In this document: piece after piece, positions 54,708-64,000 of the stretch
How positions within the stretch are numbered: the first letter of the stretch is position 1
How the letters are laid out: each line of letters begins with the position of its first letter
Source: Kitasatospora kifunensis
GTDB lineage: Bacteria; Actinomycetota; Actinomycetes; Streptomycetales; Streptomycetaceae
Assembly: GCF_014203855.1 (NCBI RefSeq)
Contig: NZ_JACHJV010000001.1
Coordinates: 2,728,001 to 2,792,000, forward strand
Direction: 5' to 3'
Length of the DNA stretch: 64,000 nucleotides
Position numbers and translations under genes: made by a program
Notes under the pieces: generated by a model
What the model was told of the DNA's origin: nothing
Database searches by the model: none
Seen by the model: only the letters and a program-made list of their open reading frames with translations

Positions 54708-55709
54708 TCACCGGCGCTCGGGGCCCGCCGAGCGACCCATCAGGTCCTTGAGCACCTGCTGGGTGGGGCGCCCGTTGTGCACCACCTCGACCACCGCCGC
54801 GACGATCGGCATGTCGACGCCGTTGCGCCGGGCGAGATCCAGCACCGACTCGCAGGACTTGACGCCCTCGGCGGTCTGCCGGGTGGCGGCGATCACCTGC
54901 TCCAGCGTCATGCCCTTGCCCAGGTTGAACCCGAAGGTGTGATTTCGGGAGAGCGGCGAGGAGCAGGTGGCCACCAGGTCGCCCATGCCGGCCAGGCCCG
55001 CGAAGGTGTGCGGGTCGGCGCCCAGGCGCTCGCCGAGCCGGGTGATCTCGGCCAGGCCCCGGGTCATCAAGGTGGCCTTGGTGTTGTCGCCCAGGCCCAT
55101 CCCGTCGGCCATCCCGACCGCCAGGCCGATCACGTTCTTCACCGCGCCGCCCAGCTCGCAGCCGATCACGTCGGTGTTGGTGTACGGGCGGAAGTACGGT
55201 GTGTGGCAAGCCTGCTGGAGCCGCTTGGCGACCTCTTCGTCCTCACAGGCGACCACACTGGCGGCCGGCTGGCGCTTGGCGATCTCCGGGGCCAGGTTGG
55301 GCCCGGAGACCACGGCGACCCGCTCCGGGCCGACCCCGGCGACCTCGCGGATCACCTCGGTCATCCGCTTGGCGGTGCCCAGCTCGATGCCCTTCATCAG
55401 GCTGACCAGGACGGTGTCCGGGCCGATCAGCGGCTTCCAGGCGGCCAGGTTCTCGCGCAGCGTCTGGGAGGGCACCGCGAGCACCGCGAAATCGGCCCCG
55501 GCCAGCGCGGCTGCCGCGTCGGTGGTGGGGACGACCGCCTCGGGCAGCACGATGCCCGGCAGGTACTCGGGGTTGGTGCGGGTGGCCGCGATGGTGTCGA
55601 CCAGCTCCTTGCGGCGGCCCCAGAGCGCGACCTGGCACCCGGCATCGGCCAGGATCATCGCGAACGGGGTGCCCCAGGAGCCGGTGCCGAAGACGGCGCA
55701 GCGGGTCAT
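54708..55709 (-). CDS. gpsA: NAD(P)-dependent glycerol-3-phosphate dehydrogenase
   Basis: A 333-residue enzyme supplying sn-glycerol-3-phosphate for phospholipids. The Rossmann motif [20 protein letters not shown] is at the N terminus, [15 protein letters not shown] follows, and the substrate site [20 protein letters not shown] carries the catalytic Lys. Its ATG overlaps the plsC stop (ATGA), so the acyltransferase and its substrate supplier are translationally linked. Confidence 0.95.
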   Translation of the reverse strand: MTRCAVFGTGSWGTPFAMILADAGCQVALWGRRKELVDTIAATRTNPEYLPGIVLPEAVVPTTDAAAALAGADFAVLAVPSQTLRENLAAWKPLIGPDTVLVSLMKGIELGTAKRMTEVIREVAGVGPERVAVVSGPNLAPEIAKRQPAASVVACEDEEVAKRLQQACHTPYFRPYTNTDVIGCELGGAVKNVIGLAVGMADGMGLGDNTKATLMTRGLAEITRLGERLGADPHTFAGLAGMGDLVATCSSPLSRNHTFGFNLGKGMTLEQVIAATRQTAEGVKSCESVLDLARRNGVDMPIVAAVVEVVHNGRPTQQVLKDLMGRSAGPERR

Positions 55710-56560
55710 CGCTCGGCCCCACTCTCATTGTCGGTACGGGATTCGGTCGTGCTCTCGGCCCTGGCCTGCTCGGCACGGGCCTCGCCGGCTCGCGTCGCGC
55801 GGCGGTCGCGGGCGTCCTTGCGCAGGTCGAAGCGCTCGGTGGGCGGCTGTTCACCGCGGATCTCGGCCAGCACCGCGGTGATCGCGTCCATGATGTCCTC
55901 GGTGGCCTCGCGCAGCACCTGGCTGGTCAGCTCCTGGCCCTGGTAGCGGCTCAGGTCGACCGGCGGTCCGGCCGCCACCACCACCTTCTTGCGCGGGAAC
56001 AGGCTGGTCTTGGCCGGCCGTCCGCCCAGGCCCTTGCCGTAGGGCGGGACGATCTCGTGCGCGCCCCAGTGCGCCACCGGGATCACCGGCGCGCCGGTCA
56101 TCAGCGCCACCCGGGCCGCACCGCTCTTGCCGGTCATCGGCCACAGCTGCGGATCGCGAGTGATCGTTCCCTCTGGATAGAACTGCACCACCTGGCCGTT
56201 GTTGATCGCCTCGATCGCGGCACGGAAGGCCATGGCGGCGTCGGTGGAGTCCCGGTAGACCGGGATCTGCCCGGTCTTGCGGAGCATGAAGCCGATGAAC
56301 GGCACCTTGAAGAGGGAGGACTTGCCCAGGATCCGCGGCGGACGACCGCTGTTGTACTGGAAGTGGGCGTAGACCACGGGGTCGATCACCGAGTTGTGGT
56401 TCACCACCGTCAGGAAGCCGCCCTCCTTGGGGAAGTTCTCCCAGCCGCGCCAGTCGGGCTTCACCAGCGCGGTCGTCACCGGCTTCACCAGGACCGCGGC
56501 GAAGCGGTACCAGATTCCGTAGTCGGCGTTGCCGAAACTGGCGTACGAGCGGCGGGCCAC
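55706..56560 (-). CDS. plsC: 1-acyl-sn-glycerol-3-phosphate acyltransferase
   Basis: A 284-residue PlsC-family acyltransferase. The catalytic [10 protein letters not shown] holds His and Asp of the HX4D motif, and [10 protein letters not shown] is motif [17 protein letters not shown] lies between. The C-terminal tail (about 40 residues) is highly charged and unlike the core, with repeated Arg/Glu/Ala. GTG 56560 is chosen because GGAGG lies seven bases upstream; the frame continues to 57466 opposite cofC and is not coding there. Coupled to gpsA, upstream of ddl. Confidence 0.92.
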   Translation of the reverse strand: MARRSYASFGNADYGIWYRFAAVLVKPVTTALVKPDWRGWENFPKEGGFLTVVNHNSVIDPVVYAHFQYNSGRPPRILGKSSLFKVPFIGFMLRKTGQIPVYRDSTDAAMAFRAAIEAINNGQVVQFYPEGTITRDPQLWPMTGKSGAARVALMTGAPVIPVAHWGAHEIVPPYGKGLGGRPAKTSLFPRKKVVVAAGPPVDLSRYQGQELTSQVLREATEDIMDAITAVLAEIRGEQPPTERFDLRKDARDRRATRAGEARAEQARAESTTESRTDNESGAER

Positions 56561-56783
56561 CCCAGGTCCTCCATCGTGTCGCGCGGCACATGGGGTGCCG
56601 CGACTGTCATCCATCGCATGATCGCATCCGGGAATTCCGGCCCAGTGGACCGGAAAGCCCTGGTCATCCTCGCTGTGCCGACCGGTCGTGTCGAGCAGGG
56701 CCGGGCGCGGGTCGGCGTCGAGTGACCAATCGCACGCCGACGGCAGAGGGCGCTCTAGCGGAGCCTGACGGACCGACGCGAGA

Positions 56784-57494
56784 ATGTCACCGATGACCGA
56801 GCACACCGTACGCCCCTTCTCCCGCGAGCAGCTCGCCCCCGCGCATCGGGGCCCGGCGGCCGCCTGGAGCCTGGTGCTGCCACTGAAGCCGCTGGCCCTG
56901 GCCAAGAGTCGGCTCGGTCCGTACGCCGGAGCGCACCGGGCCGATCTGGCCCTGGCGTTCGCCCTGGACACCGTGACCGCCGCGCTGCAGTGCCCGGTGG
57001 TGGCGCAGGTCCTGGTGGTCTCGCGCGATCCGGTGGCCGGTCCCAGACTGGCCGAGTTGGGCGCGGTGCTGATCACCGACGAGCCGACCGACCACGCGGG
57101 CGAGGGCCTCAACCCCGCCCTGGCGCATGGTGCCGCCCACGCGCGGCGACTGCGACCGGACGCGCCCCTGGCCGCGCTCTCCGCGGATCTGCCCGCGCTG
57201 CGCCCTGCCGAACTGGCCCGGGTACTGGGCGCGGTGCCCACCGGCGCGCGCGCCTTTCTGGCGGACGCTCCCAGCCAGGGCACCACCTTGCTGGCCTGCG
57301 CGGCCGGACAGTGGCTGCACCCGGCCTTCGGCGGCGCCTCCCGGCAGCGGCACGCGCTCGGCGGCGCGCTCGAACTCACGCTGCCCGACGTGCCGTCGGT
57401 GCGCCGGGACGTGGACACGGCGGCCGACCTGGCCGAGGCGCTGGTGCTCGGAGTCGGTCCGCACACCCGGGTGGTGGCGGCCGCGCTGGTCTGA
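56784..57494 (+). CDS. cofC: 2-phospho-L-lactate guanylyltransferase (CofC/FbiD)
   Basis: A 236-residue nucleotidyltransferase of coenzyme F420 synthesis that forms the activated lactyl or PEP nucleotide precursor. The characteristic LVLPLKPLALAKSRLGPYAG is present, along with LAALSADLPALRPAEL (metal-binding Asp), GTTLLAC and RHALGGALELTLPDVPSVRR near the C terminus. ATG 56784 and ATG 56793 are both possible; no strong ribosome-binding site. It is divergent from plsC. Actinomycetes use F420 widely; the other cof genes are not in this window. Confidence 0.9.
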   Translation: MSPMTEHTVRPFSREQLAPAHRGPAAAWSLVLPLKPLALAKSRLGPYAGAHRADLALAFALDTVTAALQCPVVAQVLVVSRDPVAGPRLAELGAVLITDEPTDHAGEGLNPALAHGAAHARRLRPDAPLAALSADLPALRPAELARVLGAVPTGARAFLADAPSQGTTLLACAAGQWLHPAFGGASRQRHALGGALELTLPDVPSVRRDVDTAADLAEALVLGVGPHTRVVAAALV

Positions 57495-57585
57495 GCACCG
57501 CTCTGCGGTGCTGCTCCGCAACCGGCCTTGAAACCGAATGCGGTGTGCGGCCCGCGCTCGGCCGGCGCCGCTCTATGCTGCTGGT

Positions 57586-57816
57586 ATGCAGGCCACCACG
57601 TTCACCTTCGACCCCGCCACCCGGGCCGGCTCCGTGCTGCTCGACGACGGCACCCCGATCCCGTTCGACGCGGCCGCGTTCGAGGCCGGCGGGCTGCTCC
57701 TGCTGCGCCCCGGCCAGCGGGTGCGGATCCGGCTGACCGGCAGCGGCGAGCAGCGCAAGGTGGTCTTCGTGACCCTGCAGACCTTCCCCGACCCCGAGGC
57801 ACCCGAGTCGATCTGA
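57586..57816 (+). CDS. small conserved beta-rich protein
   Basis: A 76-residue protein, MQATTFTFDPATRAGSVLLD with GLLLLRPGQRVRIRLTG and a C terminus ending DPEAPESI. The pattern of strands resembles cold-shock or OB-fold proteins but lacks the RNP motifs. ATG 57586 has no Shine-Dalgarno, but a TATGCT seven bases upstream could make it leaderless. It follows cofC and converges on hupS. Function unknown. Confidence 0.6.
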   Translation: MQATTFTFDPATRAGSVLLDDGTPIPFDAAAFEAGGLLLLRPGQRVRIRLTGSGEQRKVVFVTLQTFPDPEAPESI

Positions 57817-57858
57817 GCGCTCGTCAGTCGACCGTCGCGCACAAGCGCGAAGCAGCAA

Positions 57859-57906
57859 AGCCGCGGCGGCCCGCCCTCTCGAACGAAAGGGCGGGCCGCC
57901 GCGGCT
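57859..57906. terminator. bidirectional terminator between the small gene and hupS
   Basis: A perfect 19-bp stem (57859-57877 with 57888-57906, ten-base loop) lies between convergent genes. On the minus strand it is followed by TTTGCTGCTTC, so it ends hupS well. Confidence 0.75.
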
Positions 57907-57997
57907 GTGCTCGGTCCTGACGGACCACCAGGAACCTCGGCTCCGGAGCAGTCCCGACTTCTGGGACCGGGTGGAGCCTTGGCCCGACCGGACGCGA

Positions 57998-58654
57998 CTA
58001 CTTCGCGGCGGTCTTGCGGGCCGTGGTCTTGCGGGTGGCGGTCTTCTTGGCCGGAGCGGTCTTCTTCGCCGCGGCCGTCTTGGCGGCAGTCGTCGCCTTC
58101 TTGGCCGTGGTGGTCTTCTTCGCCGCGGCCGTCTTGGCGACGGTCGTCGCCTTCTTGGCCGTGGTGGTCTTCTTCGCCGCGGCCGTCTTGGCGGCAGTCG
58201 TCGCCTTCTTCGCGGTGGTGGTCTTCTTCGCCGCGGTCTTCTTGACGGGAGCGGCCTCGGCAGCGGCAGCGGCGCGCTTGGTGGCAGCGCGCTTGACCGC
58301 GGCGGTGGTGCCGCTCTTGCCCGGGGTCAGCGAGCCCTTGGGGGCCTTCTTGACCGAGGGGCCGTCCTTCGGCAGCTTCTTGCTGCCGCTGACCAGGTCC
58401 TTGAAGCCCTGGCCCGGACGGAAGCGCGGGACCGAGGTCTTCTTGACCTTGACCCGCTCGCCGGTCTGCGGGTTGCGGGCGAAGCGCGCGGAGCGCTCCA
58501 CCTTTTCGAAGGTGCCGAAACCGGTGACCGACACCCGGTCACCGGCCACAACGGCACGCACCATGGTGTCGAGCACTGCGTCGACGGCCTCTGCGGCAGC
58601 CTTGCGACCACCCAGCTGCTCGGCCACCGCTTCGACAAGCTGAGCCTTGTTCAC
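57998..58654 (-). CDS. hupS: HU-type nucleoid protein with Lys/Ala-rich tail (HupS)
   Basis: A 218-residue HU. Residues 1-90 are a normal HU domain (MNKAQLVEAVAEQLGGRKAA, TGFGTFEKVERSARFARNPQ, VPRFRPGQGFKDLVSG) that bends DNA. The remaining about 125 residues form a histone-H1-like Lys/Ala/Thr tail that contains three 18-residue repeats (TTTAKKATTAAKTAAAKK) encoded by exact 54-bp DNA repeats. In S. coelicolor the homologue HupS acts in spore nucleoids. GTG 58654 has AGGGGA at good spacing. A TTGAAA-17-TAACGT promoter lies upstream. Confidence 0.95.
   Translation of the reverse strand: MNKAQLVEAVAEQLGGRKAAAEAVDAVLDTMVRAVVAGDRVSVTGFGTFEKVERSARFARNPQTGERVKVKKTSVPRFRPGQGFKDLVSGSKKLPKDGPSVKKAPKGSLTPGKSGTTAAVKRAATKRAAAAAEAAPVKKTAAKKTTTAKKATTAAKTAAAKKTTTAKKATTVAKTAAAKKTTTAKKATTAAKTAAAKKTAPAKKTATRKTTARKTAAK
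58061..58222. repeat. 54-bp tandem repeat, three copies, in hupS
   Basis: Three units beginning CTTCTTCGCCGCGGCC lie at 58061, 58115 and 58169 with exact 54-bp period and few differences; a fourth partial unit starts at 58223. They encode the Lys/Ala tail of HupS. Confidence 0.85.
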
Positions 58655-58704
58655 GTCTTCCCCTTCAGAAACGGGCGCCGGATGATTCCATCCGTTCAAT
58701 TCGC

Positions 58705-58733
58705 ACGTTAGGCATCTATTTGCGGACTTTCAA
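58705..58733 (-). promoter_or_regulatory. promoter upstream of hupS
   Basis: On the minus strand TTGAAA (58728-58733) and TAACGT (58705-58710) are 17 bases apart in an AT-rich stretch, a good sigma70-type (HrdB) promoter. Transcription would start about 44 bases before the hupS GTG. Confidence 0.55.
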
Positions 58734-58787
58734 TTACCAAACGCGCGAATCACCCTAGTGTCGCAATGGATTTGCGCGTCTGCGACC

Positions 58788-59135
58788 TCAGCCGAGGGGT
58801 GGGAGCCCCTCGTCGAGGTCCTGCACAAAGCGACTCAACCGCCGCGCCGCCTCCGGGAGATCGCGCTTGGCGGTCTCGGTGACGATCAACAGTTGCCGGG
58901 TGAGAGCGGTCTTTGCTTCCTCCGACGCGTGCAGCGCGTGCACACGTGTGTGAGCCTGCTTCAACCGCTCTGCCACTAGCGCGTAGAGCGCCGCGACTTC
59001 CGGGTCGTCCGGTCCCTCATCGGCTGAGGTCTCGACGTCCGGCCGATCGTCAATTCGACTCTCGGCTTCCCGGGCCACGAACTCCGACGACGCGGGATCG
59101 CCGCCCGCGTACGGAGGTTCATGGTGCCGGTGCAT
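58788..59135 (-). CDS. conserved small acidic protein
   Basis: A 115-residue protein. It begins MHRHHEPPYAGGDPASSEFV and has an acidic N-terminal half (DVETSADEGPDDPEV) and a helical C-terminal half (YALVAERLKQAHTRVHALHA, then ALTRQLLIVTETAKRDLPEA). No known domain. ATG 59135 has CGGAG close upstream. It lies between hupS and leuD; I recall a counterpart at that position in other streptomycetes. Function unknown. Confidence 0.65.
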   Translation of the reverse strand: MHRHHEPPYAGGDPASSEFVAREAESRIDDRPDVETSADEGPDDPEVAALYALVAERLKQAHTRVHALHASEEAKTALTRQLLIVTETAKRDLPEAARRLSRFVQDLDEGLPPLG

Positions 59136-59317
59136 GCTCCGATTGTGCCATCCGTTTGGAGTTGCGACGCGTCGCCCCCGTCTTGGGGCAAATCCGGGCC
59201 CGGTATCTTGCCCCAGTCTCACGCACTGTCAGGACCGAACTCCCCCCCGCAACGGACCGATGGCCCGCCCCCGGGAAGGGGGCGGGCCATCGGTGGTGGT
59301 CTCGGGTTTGCAGATCC

Positions 59318-59914
59318 TCAGGAGACCGGCAGGGTACGCGGCTTGAAGCCGGGCCGCCCCTGCTCGAACGCGGTGATGTCATCAGCGTTCCGCAGCGTGA
59401 TGCTGATGTCGTCCAGCCCATTGAGCAACCGCCAGCGGGCGTTCTCATCCAGTTCGAAGGGAGCACTGATACCTTCGGCGCGCACCTCGCGGACCTCGAG
59501 GTCAACAGTGATCTCGGCGTTCGGATCGGCCTCGGTCAGCGCCCAGAGCCGCTCCACCGTCTGCTGCGGCAGCACCACCGTGAGCAACCCGTTCTTCAGC
59601 GAGTTCCCGCGGAAGATATCGGCGAAACGGGAGGAGATCACGGCCTGGAAGCCGTAGTTCTGCAAGGCCCAGACCGCGTGCTCACGCGATGATCCGGTGC
59701 CGAACTCGGGACCGGCCACCAGCACGGTGGCGCCGGCGCGCTCGGGCCGGTTGAGGATGAACGACTCGTCTTTGCGCCAGGCTTCGAAGAGTCCGTCCTC
59801 GAAACCCGAGCGGGTGACCTTCTTGAGCCAATGGGCGGGGATGATCTGGTCGGTGTCGACGTTGCTGCGGCGCAGCGGAACGGCTCGGCCGGTGTGGGTG
59901 GTGAACTTCTCCAT
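59318..59914 (-). CDS. leuD: 3-isopropylmalate dehydratase small subunit
   Basis: A 198-residue LeuD that with LeuC isomerises isopropylmalate in leucine synthesis. It starts [20 protein letters not shown] and has the substrate-binding [39 protein letters not shown] and a C-terminal [21 protein letters not shown] 59914 has GGAGGT about nine bases upstream. It starts five bases after the leuC stop; the two form one operon. Confidence 0.95.
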   Translation of the reverse strand: MEKFTTHTGRAVPLRRSNVDTDQIIPAHWLKKVTRSGFEDGLFEAWRKDESFILNRPERAGATVLVAGPEFGTGSSREHAVWALQNYGFQAVISSRFADIFRGNSLKNGLLTVVLPQQTVERLWALTEADPNAEITVDLEVREVRAEGISAPFELDENARWRLLNGLDDISITLRNADDITAFEQGRPGFKPRTLPVS

Positions 59915-59919
59915 CGCGC

Positions 59920-61341
<1,422 letters not shown>

Positions 61342-61461
61342 CGCGTTCCCTCCAGCCGGCCGCTCTGCCGGCCTGATCGTGTCGTTGGGGTGCCCGTTCC
61401 CGGGGGATGCCACCCGGGCTGCTCTTCCAGGGTGGCGCGTTTCTCGGAAGATTGAACTTGC

Positions 61462-61478
61462 GTCTCGCGGATTGAGAC
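61462..61478. promoter_or_regulatory. inverted repeat in the ndgR-leuC gap (candidate NdgR operator)
   Basis: GTCTC-N7-GAGAC at 61462-61478 is a perfect inverted repeat in the 151-base gap between the divergent genes, 14 bases upstream of the ndgR start codon. NdgR is known to bind this intergenic region in S. coelicolor, so this is a plausible site. Confidence 0.4.
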
Positions 61479-61492
61479 TGCAGTATCGGCGT

Positions 61493-62206
61493 ATGGACAA
61501 CACTAGCGGCGTCGGCGTTCTCGACAAGGCCGCTCTGGTGCTCAGCGCACTGGAGTCGGGCCCCGCCACGTTGGCGGGGCTGGTCGCCGCCACCGGCCTG
61601 GCGCGGCCCACCGCCCACCGACTCGCCGTCGCACTCGAACACCACCGCCTGGTCACCAGGGACATGCAGGGCCGGTTCATCCTCGGCCCCCGACTTGCCG
61701 AACTCTCCGCCGCGGCGGGCGAGGACCGGCTGCTCGCCACCGCGGGCCCGGTCCTGACCCACCTGCGCGACGTCACCGGCGAGAGCGCACAGCTCTACCG
61801 CCGCCAGGGCGAGATGCGGATCTGCGTCGCCGCGGCCGAGCGGCTCTCCGGCCTGCGGGACACCGTCCCGGTCGGCAGCACCCTGCCGATGAAGGCCGGC
61901 TCGGCCGCCCAGGTCCTGCTCGCCTGGGAGGAGCCGGAGCGGCTCCACCGCGGCCTGCAGGGCGCCCGGTTCACCGCCACCGCGCTGAGCGGCGTGCGGC
62001 GGCGCGGCTGGGCGCAGTCGATCGGCGAGCGGGAGCCGGGCGTGGCCTCGGTCTCCGCGCCCGTGCGCGGGCCCTCCAACCGCGTGGTGGCCGCCGTCTC
62101 GGTCTCCGGCCCGATCGAGCGGCTGACCCGCCACCCGGGCCGCCTGCACGCGCAGGCCATCATCGAGGCCGCCAACCGGCTCACCGACGCCCTGCGCCGG
62201 GGCTGA
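61493..62206 (+). CDS. ndgR: IclR-family regulator NdgR
   Basis: A 237-residue IclR regulator, nearly identical in character to S. coelicolor NdgR, which controls leucine and other amino-acid genes and nutrient-dependent growth. The winged helix has [20 protein letters not shown] and [20 protein letters not shown]; the effector domain includes [20 protein letters not shown] and [23 protein letters not shown] 61493 has no Shine-Dalgarno; a CAGTAT lies seven bases upstream and the message may be leaderless. Divergent from leuC. Confidence 0.96.
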   Translation: MDNTSGVGVLDKAALVLSALESGPATLAGLVAATGLARPTAHRLAVALEHHRLVTRDMQGRFILGPRLAELSAAAGEDRLLATAGPVLTHLRDVTGESAQLYRRQGEMRICVAAAERLSGLRDTVPVGSTLPMKAGSAAQVLLAWEEPERLHRGLQGARFTATALSGVRRRGWAQSIGEREPGVASVSAPVRGPSNRVVAAVSVSGPIERLTRHPGRLHAQAIIEAANRLTDALRRG

Positions 62207-62217
62207 ACCACGGCTGC

Positions 62218-62256
62218 GGGCCGCGTACCGGAATCCTGGTGCGCGGCCCCTTCATT
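62218..62256 (+). terminator. hairpin after ndgR
   Basis: GGGCCGCG (62218-62225) pairs with CGCGGCCC (62242-62249) and inner pairs extend the stem; TTCATTCG follows on the plus strand, 12 bases after the ndgR stop. Confidence 0.45.
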
Positions 62257-62393
62257 CGCGCCGCCACCGGCCACCGCAGGCCCGCTGTCGCGCCGTTGCC
62301 GAACCGCCCCGAAGCCGCTGTCGGGCCGACGGCCGGACGGCACGGAGAACCTCCCGGAGAAAACACCCGGTGAAAGACGCCGGAAAGCGTTCG

Positions 62394-62428
62394 TAAAACA
62401 CAGAAAAGCCCCCGGATCACCGAGGGCT
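62394..62428 (-). terminator. intrinsic terminator of the tRNA cluster
   Basis: A 9-bp stem AGCCCTCGG/CCGGGGGCT (62420-62428 with 62407-62415, one G-U pair, loop TGAT) is followed on the minus strand by TTTTCTGTGTTTT, the best U-tract in the window. It lies 22 bases after the last tRNA. Confidence 0.85.
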
Positions 62429-62449
62429 CACTTCTCAATAACACTGAAC

Positions 62450-62524
62450 TGGCTGGGGTACCAGGACTCGAACCTAGACTAAATGAACCAGAATCACTCG
62501 TGCTGCCAATTACACCATACCCCA
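62450..62524 (-). tRNA. tRNA-Gln (CUG), with encoded CCA
   Basis: A complete cloverleaf of 72 bases (62453-62524): acceptor TGGGGTA/TACCCCA, T-arm GGTTCGAGTCC, anticodon loop TTCTGGT giving CUG. The 3' CCA is encoded (62450-62452). It is the last of five tRNA genes on the minus strand. Confidence 0.9.
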
Positions 62525-62570
62525 ACAACAATCAAGCCGATGGTTTGAGACCACCGGCCGAACTGCTGAG

Positions 62571-62643
62571 TACCCCCGACCGGATTCGAACCGGCGCTAC
62601 TGCCGTGAGAGGGCAGCGTGCTAGGCCGCTACACAACGGGGGC
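62571..62643 (-). tRNA. tRNA-Glu (CUC)
   Basis: A 73-base cloverleaf: acceptor GCCCCCG paired with CGGGGGT (one G-U), anticodon arm CTGCC-CTCTCAC-GGCAG giving CUC, T-arm GGTTCGAATCC. CCA is not encoded. One of three identical copies. Confidence 0.93.
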
Positions 62644-62726
62644 AAACTGGCGATCCAGCTTCGCCGCCTCCAGGGCCCGCTCGTTCGAGTCAGGCTCATC
62701 CGGATGGTGACTGATGAAGGATCTGG

Positions 62727-62799
62727 TACCCCCGACCGGATTCGAACCGGCGCTACTGCCGTGAGAGGGCAGCGTGCTAGGCCGCTACACAACGGGGGC
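62727..62799 (-). tRNA. tRNA-Glu (CUC)
   Basis: Second identical copy of the tRNA-Glu (CUC) sequence, with the same 73-base fold and no encoded CCA. Spacer from the preceding copy is 28 bases. Confidence 0.93.
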
Positions 62800-62827
62800 T
62801 CCTGCTATGCATATGTTCTGCATTGCG

Positions 62828-62900
62828 TACCCCCGACCGGATTCGAACCGGCGCTACTGCCGTGAGAGGGCAGCGTGCTAGGCCGCTACACAACGGGGGC
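62828..62900 (-). tRNA. tRNA-Glu (CUC)
   Basis: Third identical copy of tRNA-Glu (CUC). It lies 36 bases after the upstream tRNA-Gln, with no encoded CCA. Confidence 0.93.
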
Positions 62901-62936
62901 TTGCGGTACTACAACGTACTGAACTGCGGTACTGCG

Positions 62937-63008
62937 CTGGGGTACCAGGACTCGAACCTAGACTAAATGAACCAGAATCACTCGTGCTGCCAATTACACC
63001 ATACCCCA
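62937..63008 (-). tRNA. tRNA-Gln (CUG), CCA not encoded
   Basis: A 72-base copy with the same body sequence as the other tRNA-Gln, but followed by CGC rather than CCA. First of the five tRNA genes; an ACCCCTG-AC-CAGGGGT palindrome (63019-63034) lies just upstream of its 5' end. Confidence 0.9.
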
Positions 63009-63174
63009 TCAGAACACAACCCCTGACCAGGGGTGTTGCTCGATGTTTGCGCCGGTGCCGATCGGTGGATCCCGGTGAGGCTTCTGGTCCCTCGCCGTTG
63101 CCCTCCCGGGCGGCGCAGAAAGAACATTACCCGACGCCCGCCCCGGCTCCAAAATCGATAACCGCAGGCCGGGA

Positions 63175-63215
63175 GTCGGGCCTGGTCACAGCGGCTCGCC
63201 GTGACCAGGCCCGAC
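63175..63215 (-). terminator. hairpin after gltX
   Basis: A perfect 15-bp stem (63175-63189 with 63201-63215, eleven-base loop) starts seven bases after the gltX stop codon. GC-rich, no U-run. Confidence 0.6.
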
Positions 63216-63221
63216 GCCGTG

Positions 63222-64000
63222 TCAGGCGCTCGGCAGGGCGTCCAGCGCCGCCGCGAGGCGGCGCAGCGTCTGCGGGCGGCCCAGCAGCTCCATCGACTCG
63301 AAGAGCGGCGGGGAGATCCGGCGGCCGGTGACGGCCACCCGCAGCGGCGTGAAGGCGAACTTGGGCTTGATGCCCAGCTCCTCCACCAGCGCCTGGCGCA
63401 GCGCGGCCTGGATCGGCTCGGGGCTGAAGTCCGCCAGCTCCTCGAGCGCCTTGATGCTGGCCGCCAGCACCGGGCGGGCATCGGCGGTGAGCGCCTTGGC
63501 CGCGTCGGCGGGGTCGACCGCGAAGTCGGCCGGGTCGACGAAGAGGAAGCCGAGCATGTCGACCACCTCGGAGAGCACGACCATCCGCTCCTGGGTCAGC
63601 GGCGCGGCCTTGGCCAGCAGCTCGAGCTGCGCCGCGCCCGGCTCGGCCGGCAGCAGCCCGGCGGCCTGCAGGTACGGGACCAGCCGGCCCGCGAAGTCCT
63701 CGGGGCTGAGCATCCGCAGGTGGTCGGCGTTGATCGACTCGCACTTCTTCAGGTCGAAGCGGGCCGGGTTGGCGTTCACCTTGGCGATGTCGAAGGCCTC
63801 GACCAGCTCCGCCATGGAGAACCGGTCCCGGTCCTCGGCCAGCGACCAGCCCAGCAGCGCCAGGTAGTTGAGCAGGCCCTCGGGCAGGAAGCCGCGTTCG
63901 CGGTAGAGGTTGAGGCTGGCCTGCGGGTCGCGCTTGGAGAGCTTCTTGTTGCCCTCGCCCATCACGTACGGCAGGTGGCCGAACTTCGGGGTGTTCCCGT
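63222..64000 (-). CDS. gltX: glutamate-tRNA ligase, 3' part
   Basis: The C-terminal part (about 260 residues) of glutamyl-tRNA synthetase; the N terminus lies beyond the right edge. The KMSKS-equivalent NKKLSKRDPQAS is visible, followed by the anticodon-binding domain (LNYLALLGWSLAEDRDRFSM, FDIAKVNANPARFDLKKCES, FAFTPLRVAVTGRRISPPLF). The enzyme charges tRNA-Glu, and in actinobacteria usually also mischarges tRNA-Gln before amidation, so its neighbouring Glu and Gln tRNA genes are its likely substrates. It is upstream of the tRNA cluster on the same strand. Confidence 0.93.
   Translation of the reverse strand, partial: GNTPKFGHLPYVMGEGNKKLSKRDPQASLNLYRERGFLPEGLLNYLALLGWSLAEDRDRFSMAELVEAFDIAKVNANPARFDLKKCESINADHLRMLSPEDFAGRLVPYLQAAGLLPAEPGAAQLELLAKAAPLTQERMVVLSEVVDMLGFLFVDPADFAVDPADAAKALTADARPVLAASIKALEELADFSPEPIQAALRQALVEELGIKPKFAFTPLRVAVTGRRISPPLFESMELLGRPQTLRRLAAALDALPSA

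Noticed and set aside
62450..63008. tRNA cluster as a possible attachment site of an integrated element
   Set aside because: No integrase, excisionase or repeated tRNA 3' end is present on either side; flanking genes are conserved core genes.

Overview
This window is chromosomal core DNA of a GC-rich actinomycete, almost certainly a member of the Streptomycetaceae (Streptomyces, Kitasatospora or Streptacidiphilus). The evidence is the very high G+C with strong third-position G/C, the run of four adjacent type I signal peptidase genes, nsdA, an ndgR-leuCD pair, a HupS-type HU protein with a Lys/Ala tail, and gene order that matches what I recall of the dprA-to-gltX segment of Streptomyces chromosomes. 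I cannot decide the genus from sequence alone.

Layout, left to right (most genes are on the minus strand). 1-4.4 kb: a possible partial reading frame off the left edge, then dprA, yifB (comM-like) and yraN, tightly coupled. 4.5-9.6 kb: DUF2469, a Nudix hydrolase and four signal peptidase genes (sipZ, Y, X, W). 9.6-12.4 kb: translation and RNA-processing genes rplS, trmD, rimM, khpA, rpsP. 12.6-18.6 kb: a putative HExxH metalloprotein, a eukaryote/archaeal-type prolyl-tRNA synthetase, a divergent methyltransferase, ftsH and a GNAT acetyltransferase. 18.6-24.6 kb: ffh, then the nitrogen operon amtB-glnK-glnD preceded by a well-formed GlnR box. 24.7-33.7 kb: nsdA diverging from a degenerate-looking Prim-Pol protein, then ftsY, smc, a 67-residue coiled-coil protein and acylphosphatase. 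33.7-39.4 kb: an accessory-looking stretch with an HxlR regulator, a secreted Gly-rich protein, a membrane protein, an LCP (LytR-CpsA-Psr) protein and a DMT-like membrane protein. 39.4-49.6 kb: mutM, rnc, rpmF, DUF177, a DivIVA-like coiled-coil protein, coaD, rsmD, a small HTH protein, recG and a DhaL/FakA-like protein. 49.6-57.8 kb: rpmB (plus strand), thiD, pfkA, thiL, a one-domain Lrp protein, ddl, plsC-gpsA, cofC and a 76-residue protein. 58-64 kb: hupS, a small protein, leuCD, divergent ndgR, five tRNA genes (Gln, three Glu, Gln) and the 3' part of gltX.

Functionally the window links protein export (ffh, ftsY, signal peptidases), ribosome production (rpsP, rplS, rpmB, rpmF, rimM, trmD, rsmD, rnc), chromosome structure (smc, HU), envelope synthesis (ddl, LCP, plsC, gpsA), nitrogen sensing (amtB, glnK, glnD) and leucine synthesis controlled by NdgR. 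It holds no phage, transposon, CRISPR array or secondary-metabolite cluster that I can see. The less ordinary content is in regulatory and repeat DNA: the GlnR box, a pair of consensus DnaA boxes, several 14-17 bp tandem repeats that sit on gene stop codons, many perfect GC-rich hairpins between convergent genes, and a few poorly characterised proteins.
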